Both the position numbers and the translations under genes were made by a program. Below are positions 36,616 through 46,255 of a stretch of DNA of 64,000 nucleotides, piece after piece. Every line of letters starts with the position of its first letter. The first letter of the stretch is position 1. The stretch covers positions 1-64,000 of the forward strand of contig JADHZB010000496.1 in assembly GCA_015657535.1 (NCBI GenBank). The letters are read 5' to 3'. The stretch is from Nephromyces sp. MM_2019 (Eukaryota; Apicomplexa; Aconoidasida; Nephromycida). Under the pieces are notes generated by a model. It saw only the letters and a list, made by a program, of their open reading frames with translations. It made no database searches and had not been told where the DNA came from.

Positions 36616-38207
36616 GTTTCCTGAGATTCAGTCTACAAAATTTTGGAAAATATCAACAAAAGAAATCCTGATTTTGAGTTGTCCAATATCAATTACTTTT
36701 GAATAACTTTAAGCCAAATTAACAAACCTAAAAAATGTATGTGATGGTGTTGAAAAAATGCTTTATTTACTAGCCTTCATAGATTTTTGGTATTACTTTT
36801 GATTATCGTATTATTGGACTTTCATTAAAAATATTTTAATCTTTATTACCATTTGAATAACTTTTCCTATAAACCAGTGGGAATAAGGGAGTTTTTCACT
36901 TTTAAAAATAATTTAATCATGCTTTGCATTTAAATTATTTGGTTTAAGCTTCAAAAATAATTATTAAAAGCTTTGTTATTGTGAATTGGCCTAGCTTACA
37001 TGTTTTACTTGCTAGTTAGTTCAATCGAAAACTGCTATAAGTAACATGGTAAAAATTCTTATGTTATATCCTGCTTGATTTCAATGTTGTGGGTAAATTA
37101 TAAATTAAAAGTAAAAAATACCATTTGTAAATAGTTAATCAAATACAGCATTGCAAACACTTTTAACTAGTATTGCAAGCTCTAGCTCACTAAGTCTATC
37201 CTAACAAAAAATGTTTATAGCACAAGTTTAAGCACTGTTTGTGCTAATTTTTTGTAATGCTTTGCGGACTGCAGTAATTATAATAGCTTAAGTTGTAAAC
37301 AACTTTATAGTTGATTTGAATACAATTTATTTGTTGTTTATAAGTATTTACTAACTCTTACTGACTATAGTGTGGTAATTCATGTCAATTGCCTAATTGA
37401 TTTAAAATAATTCAAACTCAGAAATCTTATTTTTAAACAAAGTATAAAATAGAAATTGTTAACAATAACAAGTACTACTAAAAATACTTTTCAGTTTGAG
37501 TCTATGAACTTGGCAATGGTACTCTATGTCCTAAGATATTTTATCAATTTTCTTATTTTGATGGAACATATTTAAAATTTAGTAAATTATATTCTCTTTA
37601 TGCAAAGAATAATTTATACTTGCCTGTAAAATGGAGAAACAATTTATTTTAGGTCACGAAATGGACTTTTTTAATGAGACACTAAACTTGTATTATGTTA
37701 TTCTTTTGAATACTATATTCTTATTACTAGCATATATAGGTGAATTTCAAGAATAGAAAACTTTTATAGTTAATTACTCAATATTATTGAAACAAGGATA
37801 CTATTCTCTTATCAAGTTTGAGCTTCCGTGTTTGCTACTTTTCTTTACAACTATTAGGCTTTAGTTTTGACGCAGATTATTATAATATCGAGAGGCAGTA
37901 CTACTCACTAACAGCGTTTTAAAGAAAATGCTAAACGTGTGCGAAAGTAACTTGCAGTATTTATTAGCATGATCTTTTAAGACATCTACTGAATCTCAAT
38001 TTTTAATGATAAGATTGCTAGAATAAGAAAAGTTTACCCCCTCTTTAGGCAATACTTTTCTTAAGCTAACAAATTGTTGCATTAGAATATTTAAAATTCA
38101 TCATTGAGAAAGATTTATTTATATTATAAATAAAATTCTTCTTCTTTGAGGATGATTTGAAGATGATTTGTGTAAATAATCTTCAAGAGAATTCTGAATT
38201 AATGATT
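36616..38207. other. Intergenic, same-strand spacer
   Basis: 1.6 kb of AT-rich DNA. I looked for upstream exons of the preceding 224-residue gene and found none that joins convincingly. Confidence 0.6.
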
Positions 38208-38507
38208 TTAATTTTGATTTCTTCGTAGAAGTTTGGAATAAAACTCCTGAGAAAATTTTCTTCTTTAAATGTCAATTTTCTCATTTTGCCATCTTACAAA
38301 ACTATCAATTGTGGTAAGTATATGATTATACATCAATATACTCAATCTTTCTTGACTAGAATTAAATGATTTCTTGTGACATATATTTACTATTATTTGA
38401 TCGAATGATGATAACTTCCTTCTCCTTCCACTGAAGAAAATAATGTAGATATATCTACCTCTAAGAAGTTCTGACTGATCATAAACCGTTACATTTATAG
38501 TTTTCAT
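38208..38507 (-). CDS. Possible small two-exon gene, 82-residue product
   Basis: An ATG-initiated frame (38507-38298) ends at a strong GTAAGA donor, and a 52-base intron to the CAG at 38249-38247 joins it in frame to 38246-38208 and a TAA. The product is basic (GRRRKLSSFDQIIV, ERLSILMYNHILTTIDSF) with no recognised domain. Without splicing, the frame stays open for 80 codons. It starts about 340 bases from the tandem RNA genes, divergently oriented. Chance openness is a real alternative. Confidence 0.3.
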
Positions 38508-38839
38508 TATTTAGTAACATACTAATATGTATATAATCAAAATCTACTATAATCTAGAGGATGAAATAATCTGTTCTGTCAATCCACTGATTTATAATTG
38601 ATGGAAACTCAAGAGATTTCTGATTTATTTTTATATGTATGAATGCTATCGAAGTCGTATAATATTTATAGTAATTAGTACGATCAAAATGTATTCAATA
38701 GCGATTATTTATGAAGTTGGGTGGCATGCTTTCTATATTTTTCTGAATTTTATGTCAATCATAACTTCTCACAATTCTATTTTCAGAAATTATCAGGATT
38801 TTTTCCATAAATTGAATTTTTATCCAAGTAAGCATCAAG
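38508..38839. other. Upstream region of the RNA genes
   Basis: 330 bases between the small - strand frame and the first structured RNA, and hence the likely promoter region for the RNA pair. A 71-codon + strand frame at 38635-38850 runs into the RNA and has no motif, so I treat it as chance. Confidence 0.5.
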
Positions 38840-39110
38840 CTATAACATAGAACTATTGCGAGGAGCCATAAAGTTCCTTTTTCATGCTATGAGGAAAGTC
38901 CCCGTGCCTTGGGCTCGAAAGGAGCAGTGAAGAATCACAGAACCCTAACAATGTAGAAATATCGAAGATTTTTCATGATTACTATAATTTGTTAGGCTGA
39001 TAGCATTTAAGGTAATTTTCCCTTTCTATTCAGCTAATATAGCTAGTGCAATACAACATGCACTCACAGAATGGGGCTTAAGTATGATTTACTTGATAAT
39101 AAAGTTCAAT
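38840..39110 (+). ncRNA. RMRP: RNase MRP RNA candidate
   Basis: RNA subunit of the RNase MRP ribonucleoprotein that processes pre-rRNA. CR-I is GAGGAAAGTCCCCG at 38891-38904, very close to the MRP consensus GGAAAGUCCCCG. CR-V is ACAGAATGGGGCTTA at 39066-39080. They pair as P4: AG plus CCCC at 38897-38898 and 38900-38903 with GGGGCT at 39073-39078, leaving the universally bulged U at 38899. A P3-like helix-internal-loop-helix precedes CR-I: CATAG 38846-38850 with CTATG 38887-38891, and AACT 38851-38854 with AGTT 38872-38875. A GTGA/TCAC hairpin near 38927-38938 sits in the P8 position. The stem CCTAACAA 38943-38950 / TTGTTAGG 38989-38996 follows. The hairpin AGTGCA 39045-39050 / TGCACT 39059-39064 sits directly before CR-V, as in human MRP RNA. 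Ends are estimated. A second RNase P RNA is the alternative. Confidence 0.75.
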
Positions 39111-39119
39111 TGATTTGAT

Positions 39120-39372
39120 GGTCAAAGCTTGAGGTTCTCCACGCTACACGATGTGCATTCCGTGCAATTTAATGTGGATGGGAAGGTCTGAGATGCCGAA
39201 TTTCGATTTAGAAATCGTATGTTGTTAAACATAGGTCACCAAACAGAAATACGCTTTACAGCTTGAAAATGGTCGTCTGGCAAGTAAATAGTTTACTATT
39301 GAGTCCAATCCTCAAGGCATTTGGATATCCAAATGAACTCAATTCAGACTACTCTTGATCATCATTACACAA
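39120..39372 (+). ncRNA. RPR1: Nuclear RNase P RNA candidate (H1/RPR1 type)
   Basis: RNA subunit of nuclear RNase P, which cleaves tRNA 5' leaders. CR-I is GGGAAGGTCTGAGA at 39180-39193 and the 3' strand is CAATTCAGACTACTC at 39340-39354; from memory both match human H1 RNA almost base for base. They form P4 (GTCTGA 39186-39191 with TCAGAC 39344-39349). A textbook P3 precedes CR-I: CCAC 39139-39142 with GTGG 39174-39177, and CACG 39147-39150 with CGTG 39161-39164. CR-II/III appear as AGAA at 39210-39213, a small P12 (TATG 39218-39221 / CATA 39230-39233) and GGTCA at 39234-39238. The CR-IV-like AACAGAAATACGC is at 39242-39254, followed by CAGC at 39259-39262. CR-II/III are RNase P-specific and absent from MRP. 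The specificity domain is very compact. Ends are estimated. Confidence 0.8.
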
Positions 39373-39721
39373 TAATTTCTATTTGATTATGTTTTAATCA
39401 CATTTCTCAATATTTTATTTTTATTACTTGAACCAATTGTATCAAAGACACAACTTCAATCTTTAAAATACTATAATCAAAGATCTTAAACATATATTTG
39501 AAATATGCATAAAAATGTAACTTTCACGTTGAAAACCTTGCAACATTATCCTTACGCATTCAATATGAAGCATCGTAATTAAAATAATTTTAGTTTATTA
39601 TAAAAACAATTTATAGACTCGTAAACTAATATTTCGTAATAATCGCACTTATTATTTTATCCTTCAAATCATACAACAAAATTTAGCTAATAACTTTATA
39701 AAAATATTCTAATTTATTAGA
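39373..39721. other. Intergenic
   Basis: 350 bases of AT-rich DNA between the 3' end of the RNase P RNA and the RPAP3-like stop. The first T4 run after the RNA is at about 39393-39396. Confidence 0.7.
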
Positions 39722-40694
39722 TTACAGATAATCTAATCTACGAGATATCAAAATTCGACCATTCTTATTTAATGAATCTTGTTTTGATGTAAAAATCGAT
39801 TTGTTGTTAGGAGATGTTAACTCGGTACTATATGTGAAATTTTTTTTGATGCAATCCTGTAGTTCACATATTATATTATCATCTTGTCCATTTGGCGTTA
39901 TCATTCCACTGGCTTTCTTAAGATCTATTAATGTATTGATGTAATTTCCCTTTCTAGCATACACTATTGCTCTTCGTAAAAAGCTTTCAAAATTTATATT
40001 CATTCCTAGTAATTTGTTAAAGTATTCAATAGCGATCAGATCTTGTTTGAGGTAATAGTAACAAACTCCAATGTTATTAAGAGAAAAGTAGTATAATTCT
40101 CTAGCTAAATTCCTCATACTCCAAGGTATATTTGAATAAGTTGAAACAGTAGATAATTCCTTTAATGGATGAATACTAGTAACATTAATGAAAAATAAAC
40201 GAAAATATTTAAAAATTTACCTCATAACAAGATTTCCATAATTTACAAGACAATTTAAAATTTTTATTTTTGAACTCTTTGATTGCAGTTTGCTCTATCT
40301 GCCTAAAATTCCTGAAACTATCTAAATCACTTGTGAAATATAGGCATTCTTTTTGCGTCAAAATTTCATATAATTTGTTGGATGTTAAGACACACATAAG
40401 ATTTGCATGAAGGTTTTGATTGTCTACAATAAATTGTTCTTGAAGACATGTGTTTTCCGAGCTTATATTCTTTATTTTGAATTTGTTCTTAGTTTCAGGT
40501 TTTATATTTTTTTCTAGTGAATCTGAAATGTCATTATCATGACTTTTTTTAGTATTTGAGAATCTTATAGGTGTTTCTTTATTTGTAGGTGGAAATTGGT
40601 TACTAAAATTATCCTCCCAATCATATAGGTCATCTAAAAATGTTTTTAACTGGAGACCAGTTTGTCTCAGGTGTAACTGACTAGCAAGCGACAT
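39722..40694 (-). CDS. RPAP3/SPAG1-like TPR co-chaperone
   Basis: Two exons (40694-40221 and 40159-39722) give 303 residues in frame using an AAG acceptor. The N-terminus has LQLKTFLDDLYDWEDNF, matching the helix typically found ahead of the TPRs in RPAP3/spaghetti proteins (L-x-D-F-x-x-D-L-x-x-W-E). A polar linker follows, then helix pairs consistent with a three-unit TPR domain: AIKEFKNKNFKLSCKLWKSC, YYFSLNNIGVCYYYLKQDL with AIEYFNKLLG, and SFLRRAIVYARKGNYINTL. RPAP3 is the HSP90-recruiting subunit of R2TP, which assembles RNA polymerase II and, with TEL2, PIKK kinases (family knowledge). No separate RPAP3 C-terminal RUVBL-binding domain is seen, so a shorter SPAG1- or Tah1-like co-chaperone is possible. 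It lies 342 bases downstream of TEL2 on the same strand. Confidence 0.6.
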
Positions 40695-41035
40695 GGACCA
40701 TGTGACAAATTAGATTAGTTTAGTCTTTCATTAATAGCACGAAGTTAAAAATTAGATTAAAAATTTTAAACACTCGCTCAGTATTGAATGAATAGTTGGT
40801 CTATGAAATCGTAACTACTTATAGTTTTAAACGATAAAACCAAAAAATCAATTAAAATTTTTTTAGATGTATTTATATAGGAATGAGTTATTTCTCAATA
40901 TATACACAATTTAGGTAAAAATAATCTTATTCTTTGATTTACTATTGCCATCGATGAAATTTGTTATTATAATTTGAGTATTATAATGTAGGTAATTTAT
41001 ACATTTAAAAAGATCTTTTATCTAAATGGGTTATT
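40695..41035. other. Short intergenic spacer
   Basis: AT-rich spacer between the TEL2-like stop and the RPAP3-like start, with no additional signal. Confidence 0.8.
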
Positions 41036-44000
41036 TTAATAAGTTAGATCCTGTATTACAATAGAAGAAAGCTTTCTGATAATTTCATCTGGTGAATTTT
41101 GATTAAGATCAATAAGCCATTCGACTAGCATTTGGAATTGTTTCGAAAATTTTATTGGCTGAAGAAAGTTGTGAGATATGCTTAATCTTGCTGCAAGGGA
41201 AATTAGGCATCGAATTTGAAAGTTTGATGAGGGGTTTGGTCTAGAAATGTAAAATGCTAGAATGTCAAGTGAAACGCTCAGCATATCGCTAAGATTATGA
41301 TCTGCTTGACCCGCGCACTCAATTATTATAGCTAGAGTGTGAATTAGCGAGCCAAAGATGAGTGGTTCCTTCATTTTTAGAGTAGTGTTCATGAATTTAC
41401 CCTGACTTTTAGAAAAAATATTTTCATTGTCACTACTATTCGAGTCCTTAAAGTTCTCGAGAACTTTTCGAATTTGGTTAAAGAATAAAAAAGAAATATC
41501 TGAGAAACCATTTAAGGTGTGATAAATTCTTGTAGCCTGAGAAGTGTTACTAGGTGGCTCTGATGTACTTGAAATACTGGAAGAATTGTATTTTATAATT
41601 TTATGTTCAATTTTTTTGCCAGTTTTAGGTTGTTTGGCCAAGGGAAATTTTTCCGAGTAGATTGAATTACCTGATATATCCCTTGTTGCGTCTTGGACTA
41701 TTTTCAAAAGTAGCAATTTTTGAGAAATGTTCAAGTCAGGCTTCATAAAAAGCATTGGGAAATCTGCCATAATTTTAATAGGATATTTTGAAACTAATTT
41801 TACCATTGCTATATTTTGCATTCTTTGTTGATTTTCGATTAAAGAATCCTCCAAATAAACTAGAAGGTTGAATAAAGGTATAGCTAAATTCTCAGTTTCA
41901 GGAGATCCATATTCTAAAAGATTTGGTAAAGTTGAAATAGCAATAGCTAAACGATGCTCTGTTTGTGTCGGGGTTTCTTTATTGCTAGGGATTTTTGAAG
42001 GGTCCGAAAATTCATCAAACATAGATCCTTTTTCTGGATAACTGATGAATCCACTTATCCGATCAAAGCATTGCTGAATGTTTATTGGATATTCAGAATA
42101 ATTTTCATCTAATTTGAGATTGGCTATACAAGAGGGATGAGATGTCAGTGAATCTATTGATTTATTTGACTTAGATAGGTTAACGTTGTTAGTTATTGAC
42201 CTTTCAAACATATTTCCTGGGTTAATTTTGCTTGGGAAGATTGAATTTGAAAAAGTCCCAAGTAATTTTGATGGTGGGTAATTGTATTTGAAGGATTCCA
42301 TAAGTAGTTTAAAATGGTCGGAGAAATTGACATCTGAGAGGAAAAAAGAGGATTCGACAGAAATATAAAGGTAGAAGATGTCATAAATGTTGTTTTTTTT
42401 TGTTAGGAATTCGATGGTATCAGTCTTATATTGTGTTTCACATAAGATTCGTTGAAAAGGCTTCAGAGATGGTAAAAGATACCACAATTTCGTTGATATG
42501 ACTTTTAATTCCTGGTGTAGCTGTTCAAATTTATAAGTCTCAGATGGATCTTCTATGTGGTGTTCTTCTAAATTTTGATCAATTAACTGTGACTTAGTGC
42601 AAAGAATGATCGATTCTGCGAGTTGTTGTGATATAATAGAAATTTCATATATTGGGCTTTCCATTCTTCGATGTAAGCCTTCCAAGAGAGCTTCAAGATT
42701 AGATTCTAAAAATCTCAAATTAGTTGGGAAAGTTATCGAAGTCTGTTGCTGTAAGAACGGTTTAGCTTTTAACATATGTGTATTGAAGATGTTAGCATTT
42801 CTTAAGCATCTTGAGATGGTAGAACATAAAAAGCAGTGGTCCGAAATTTGAATTTTGTCCAAATATTTTAAATTGGACCATTGATCGACAAGACTTTCAA
42901 AAATCTGTTTGAAAGTATCCAATCGAATAATTATTTCATTTTCTGCAAAGTCTTGTCCAATTAAGTGAACTTGAATTTGATTTTCTCCGGTAAAAGGATC
43001 CACAAAAGACAAAATATCGATTATAATCAAGGCAAGAGGAATCTGGATTAAATCCTTTGAATTTACATCAAAAGACTCTCTAATAATAACATGGAAGTGT
43101 TTGATGGTTTGGTAGCTTAATAAATGTTGGATCATGCAAAAAAACTGATAAATTACACCCATGCGTAAATTATCAGTGGTCTGGGTGTCTATTTCTCCAT
43201 TTTCTGATTTTAGGTCCCCAGATAATCCCAAACCACAAGCCAAGATTTTGAAGATTGATCGTAAAATTTTTTGAGAGTTTGTAAGGGATGGCGTGAATAC
43301 ATATTTTAAAAAAGAGTCAATAGGATTTTTATACGAGGAAATTATATTGTGTGGCTCTGTAGCATATTTTATATAGTGGCACAGTAACATAAATGAGATT
43401 ATATCTGAATAACCCGATTGGATAAATTTATTAATAAACAGTTGTAAAGTAGAGTTTTGTTCAAGTAGATGTTCGCTATCGGATATTTTTGAAATTTCGT
43501 TGTGGTTACTTAAATTTGAATCCTTGTTATCATGTAAGAATTCCAGTAATCGATCAGCTAGCCAGCAGCCATAAAAATTTCTTGCAAATCTACCAAGGTT
43601 TCTTCCCAGAAAAGTAAAGTCAATAGCTGATAAAGCATTTGAACCAGTACGATCTAAAAGCTTGTGGTGTATTGTTGGGACAATCTCAGCTATTCCAATA
43701 ACTTTTTTGACCAAGCGAGAACACTGGATTGGGCTGGAAGAAAGTTTTTTATAGTTTTCCAATAGTATTATTAAGATATCGAATTCATAGCAGATCATGT
43801 TAAGTATGTAAAGGACAATTCCCCATGTGTGTATGAGCCTTTGAATGTTCTCTGTACTTTTATCCAAAGTAAGGAAGGCGTCAAGTTTTTCAAGTAATGA
43901 GTAATATGTTTCAAAAAGTTCTATCAAAAAAACTTTATCAGATGGGTTACTGTTTAAATCCTCCCTAACTTGATAAACAACTGATTTATCAATAATCGAG

Positions 44001-44191
44001 CTGAATTCGTTTTCACTTTTGGGCTCTGATTCGTTAAGAGCATTAGCTATTAGTTTAACCCATTTATCATAAACCTTTGTCTCAGAAAAAAGAATAGTAA
44101 AGCTCTCATCTGTGTTTATACCCAGAAACTTTGTGAATAGGTAATCTGAGTGACCACCAACTTGCCTTTGTTGATGTTGAAACGTGCTCAT
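41036..44191 (-). CDS. TEL2: TEL2/TELO2-like helical-repeat protein (TTT complex)
   Basis: An uninterrupted 1051-codon frame, all alpha-helical. The C-terminal 110 residues contain EPLIFGSLIHTLAIIIECAG, then FQIRCLISLAARLSIS and SPDEIIRKLSSIVIQDL. These align with the conserved end of TELO2 (L-x-G-x-L-L-H-T-L, then a leucine-rich helix and the D-P-D-E-x-x-R-x-L-A motif). Residues about 745-840 (LPNLLEYGSPETENLAIPLF, LVYLEDSL, PIKIMADFPMLFMKPDLNIS) match the preceding TELO2 segment that ends in the Y-G-P-D-Y-S-L-R-Q motif. TEL2 with TTI1 and TTI2 stabilises mTOR, ATM and ATR kinases through HSP90-R2TP (family knowledge). The first ATG is at 44189-44191. The remaining N-terminal two thirds is diverged. 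A different HEAT-repeat protein is the alternative. Confidence 0.72.
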   Translation of the reverse strand: MSTFQHQQRQVGGHSDYLFTKFLGINTDESFTILFSETKVYDKWVKLIANALNESEPKSENEFSSIIDKSVVYQVREDLNSNPSDKVFLIELFETYYSLLEKLDAFLTLDKSTENIQRLIHTWGIVLYILNMICYEFDILIILLENYKKLSSSPIQCSRLVKKVIGIAEIVPTIHHKLLDRTGSNALSAIDFTFLGRNLGRFARNFYGCWLADRLLEFLHDNKDSNLSNHNEISKISDSEHLLEQNSTLQLFINKFIQSGYSDIISFMLLCHYIKYATEPHNIISSYKNPIDSFLKYVFTPSLTNSQKILRSIFKILACGLGLSGDLKSENGEIDTQTTDNLRMGVIYQFFCMIQHLLSYQTIKHFHVIIRESFDVNSKDLIQIPLALIIIDILSFVDPFTGENQIQVHLIGQDFAENEIIIRLDTFKQIFESLVDQWSNLKYLDKIQISDHCFLCSTISRCLRNANIFNTHMLKAKPFLQQQTSITFPTNLRFLESNLEALLEGLHRRMESPIYEISIISQQLAESIILCTKSQLIDQNLEEHHIEDPSETYKFEQLHQELKVISTKLWYLLPSLKPFQRILCETQYKTDTIEFLTKKNNIYDIFYLYISVESSFFLSDVNFSDHFKLLMESFKYNYPPSKLLGTFSNSIFPSKINPGNMFERSITNNVNLSKSNKSIDSLTSHPSCIANLKLDENYSEYPINIQQCFDRISGFISYPEKGSMFDEFSDPSKIPSNKETPTQTEHRLAIAISTLPNLLEYGSPETENLAIPLFNLLVYLEDSLIENQQRMQNIAMVKLVSKYPIKIMADFPMLFMKPDLNISQKLLLLKIVQDATRDISGNSIYSEKFPLAKQPKTGKKIEHKIIKYNSSSISSTSEPPSNTSQATRIYHTLNGFSDISFLFFNQIRKVLENFKDSNSSDNENIFSKSQGKFMNTTLKMKEPLIFGSLIHTLAIIIECAGQADHNLSDMLSVSLDILAFYISRPNPSSNFQIRCLISLAARLSISHNFLQPIKFSKQFQMLVEWLIDLNQNSPDEIIRKLSSIVIQDLTY

Positions 44192-45104
44192 CAAACTCTT
44201 TTTGATTTATCTTAGGTTCATTGATTTTGAAAATTATAAAACCAGAGCGGCAAAGTAAGTTGCGTGTTATCTTTTATTCTTAGTTTTATATTCTTAAAGC
44301 TAAATAAGACTATTTGATAGACCGTTCTGCTTTTCTCGAGGTTTATTGGCTTGCTAGCAAGCGTGGCAGTTCAATATAAAGATAGCAATCATGTTTAAGA
44401 TGCTTGTCAGGTTTAGTTGTTAAAGTTACATTAATATTTTAATTTATGTTATTTTTTACAGTAAATGCAAAGTTAATACAAGCCAACTGCAAAATTGTTT
44501 GAAGCCAATAATTATATGATTTTTTCAAAAGTACATTCTTTGAACTTTTTATTGCCTTTTCAATTAAACTTATTTTTCACCAATCCTTGCTATATTAAAT
44601 ATTTGTTAAGTTGTGCGTCACAGAAATCAAACTAATTAAAGAAATTTACATTTATTATATTTTAAGTTATCATTAAGTTATGTGTTGAGTTTATGAGTAA
44701 TAACTATATGGCGAACTTATAATATAATCAACTTACAAACTAGTTTTTTCAGTAATCCACAAAGGTGTCCTACACTGGTATATAATATTCTAAATACAGG
44801 TACACCGAAATTACTCATTTGCTTTTACCTTAATATACCCATATAATTAGATTACTAAGTCTTCATAAAATTGCAAAATCTAAAGTTCTATGTGGTTATT
44901 ATTATAGTAATTATTTTCTTAATCTAAATACACAAATTATGTTGAAAGTGTCTACGCAAAAATTTTAGCAAGAAGATTAAATTTTTCAATTTTCTAAAGA
45001 ATGTTGTCAATTAAATCCTCTTGGGCAGTGTATAGATGTTCGTATAAAGAAGATTAAATAACCAAATCAAAAAAATTAAATTTTAGAAAATTTGATTGAA
45101 TGGG

Positions 45105-45190
45105 TGTGTGTTAGTGTCCGGAGGCGAATGGAGCTCATCACAAGAGCGGGGGGATTCACACTGACCTTATACGCACGTATTTTATGAATG
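45105..45190. ncRNA. GC-rich structured patch, possible small RNA gene
   Basis: A strongly GC-rich 55-base core interrupts DNA that is otherwise mostly A+T. It can fold as GTG-TCC (45114-45119) with GGA-TT-CAC (45152-45159), enclosing a GCTC/GAGC hairpin (45133-45136 with 45144-45147). It is followed by the palindrome TACGCACGTA at about 45170-45179. In AT-rich genomes such islands are often structured RNA genes, but I cannot assign a family and have no strand evidence. Confidence 0.3.
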
Positions 45191-45831
45191 TACAAATTTA
45201 TTCTGTTATTGGTTATTATAAGCTTTTACTCAAAACTTAGTTAATTAATAGTTTGAAATATTCAATCTGTTATTTTACAATGCTTAGAAGAATCACTAAT
45301 ACTAAGCTAACTAAAACCGACTTTATAGTAATTTGGGCTTTCAAAATTATATTTAGAGAGGTATAGTTCAGACTATACATAATAAGCTTGTTTTGGGTGA
45401 AAGCGTATATTAAATCAGACATCAGTTTTAAAAGTGTATGCGGATCGAAAAAAGAGAAAGATTCAAGTTTTTCACTGAAAAAGTATAAAGAGAGGATCTT
45501 ATATTATTAGTTAGAAGTAAAGACGTCTACGAAACCTCTACTGCGTATTTTTGTAAATAGAGTCTGAAGCTGTTGAATATTAAAGCTTTTCTAATAGAAA
45601 ACCATCTCCTCTCACACTTCTTTAATGCAGCAAAAAGTTCAAATAAGTCCTAAAATAGTATCAAAAAAGCTCTTCAATGCTTCTTGGTATTTTGAATGGA
45701 CAATTTGACCTCTTAAAAATTAAATTTTTGCTTTATATTTCTATAAAATTCCAAACATGTTACATAATGTTGATGGTATTTTTTTTATGAGAAACTTAGA
45801 CCTGAGATTTTATTTTTCTATCTAAAATAAG

Positions 45832-46255
45832 ATGGATCCAGGAGGGGACAGTGTGGTACAGGTACTTCAGAAAGTCAAATCAAGAACTGGAGAAAAAGTA
45901 TGGTCCTTTTGGTTGGAATTAGGTAAGGGGATTATTGAGCAGCATTGTTGGGGGATTGATCAAAATGTGTAAGACAAATTTCTGAATTTATATCTTTGTA
46001 ATTTAAAAAAAATTCTTCTCACGAAGAGGGGTTATTTTCAAAAGGAGAAGTGAATTTTAATAGTTTGATCTATATTTAGTATTATAATTTTTCAAAATTA
46101 TTTTTTGTTACCTGAATTACAGAAAATGTTTCGAAATTAATTTTGTAGCAAAAGATAGTATAGGTTGTCTTGGTTTTCTGAAAGACGAATTGGTTGCATC
46201 TACTTTGTTGTGCCGAAATATTTGCGCAGGTTATTCCGCATATTGCATTCTTCTC
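45832..46255 (+). CDS. Doubtful two-exon gene or gene remnant
   Basis: An ATG at 45832 opens MDPGGDSVVQVLQKVKSRTG and continues to WLEL, then reaches a GTAAGG donor after 45922. An acceptor at 46148-46149 continues in frame with AKDSIGCLGFLKDELVA and about 20 more codons to a TAA. Codon use looks gene-like. Further fragments in the same style lie downstream (for example EALKKKYCQVSYSTAKAC near 46500 and NCEIFVEPLRGFMSTSSG near 46670) but are separated by in-frame stops. The locus may be a pseudogene or an intron-containing gene I failed to assemble. No family recognised. Confidence 0.3.

Noticed and set aside
38635..38850. 71-codon + strand frame ending in the MRP RNA
   Set aside because: It overlaps the 5' end of the structured RNA and has no motif; chance opening is the simpler reading.
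38840..39372. A single bacterial-type RNase P RNA spanning the whole interval
   Set aside because: There are two complete CR-I/P4 pairs, each with its own P3-like element, and the second pair matches the eukaryotic H1 type, so two RNAs explain the sequence better than one.
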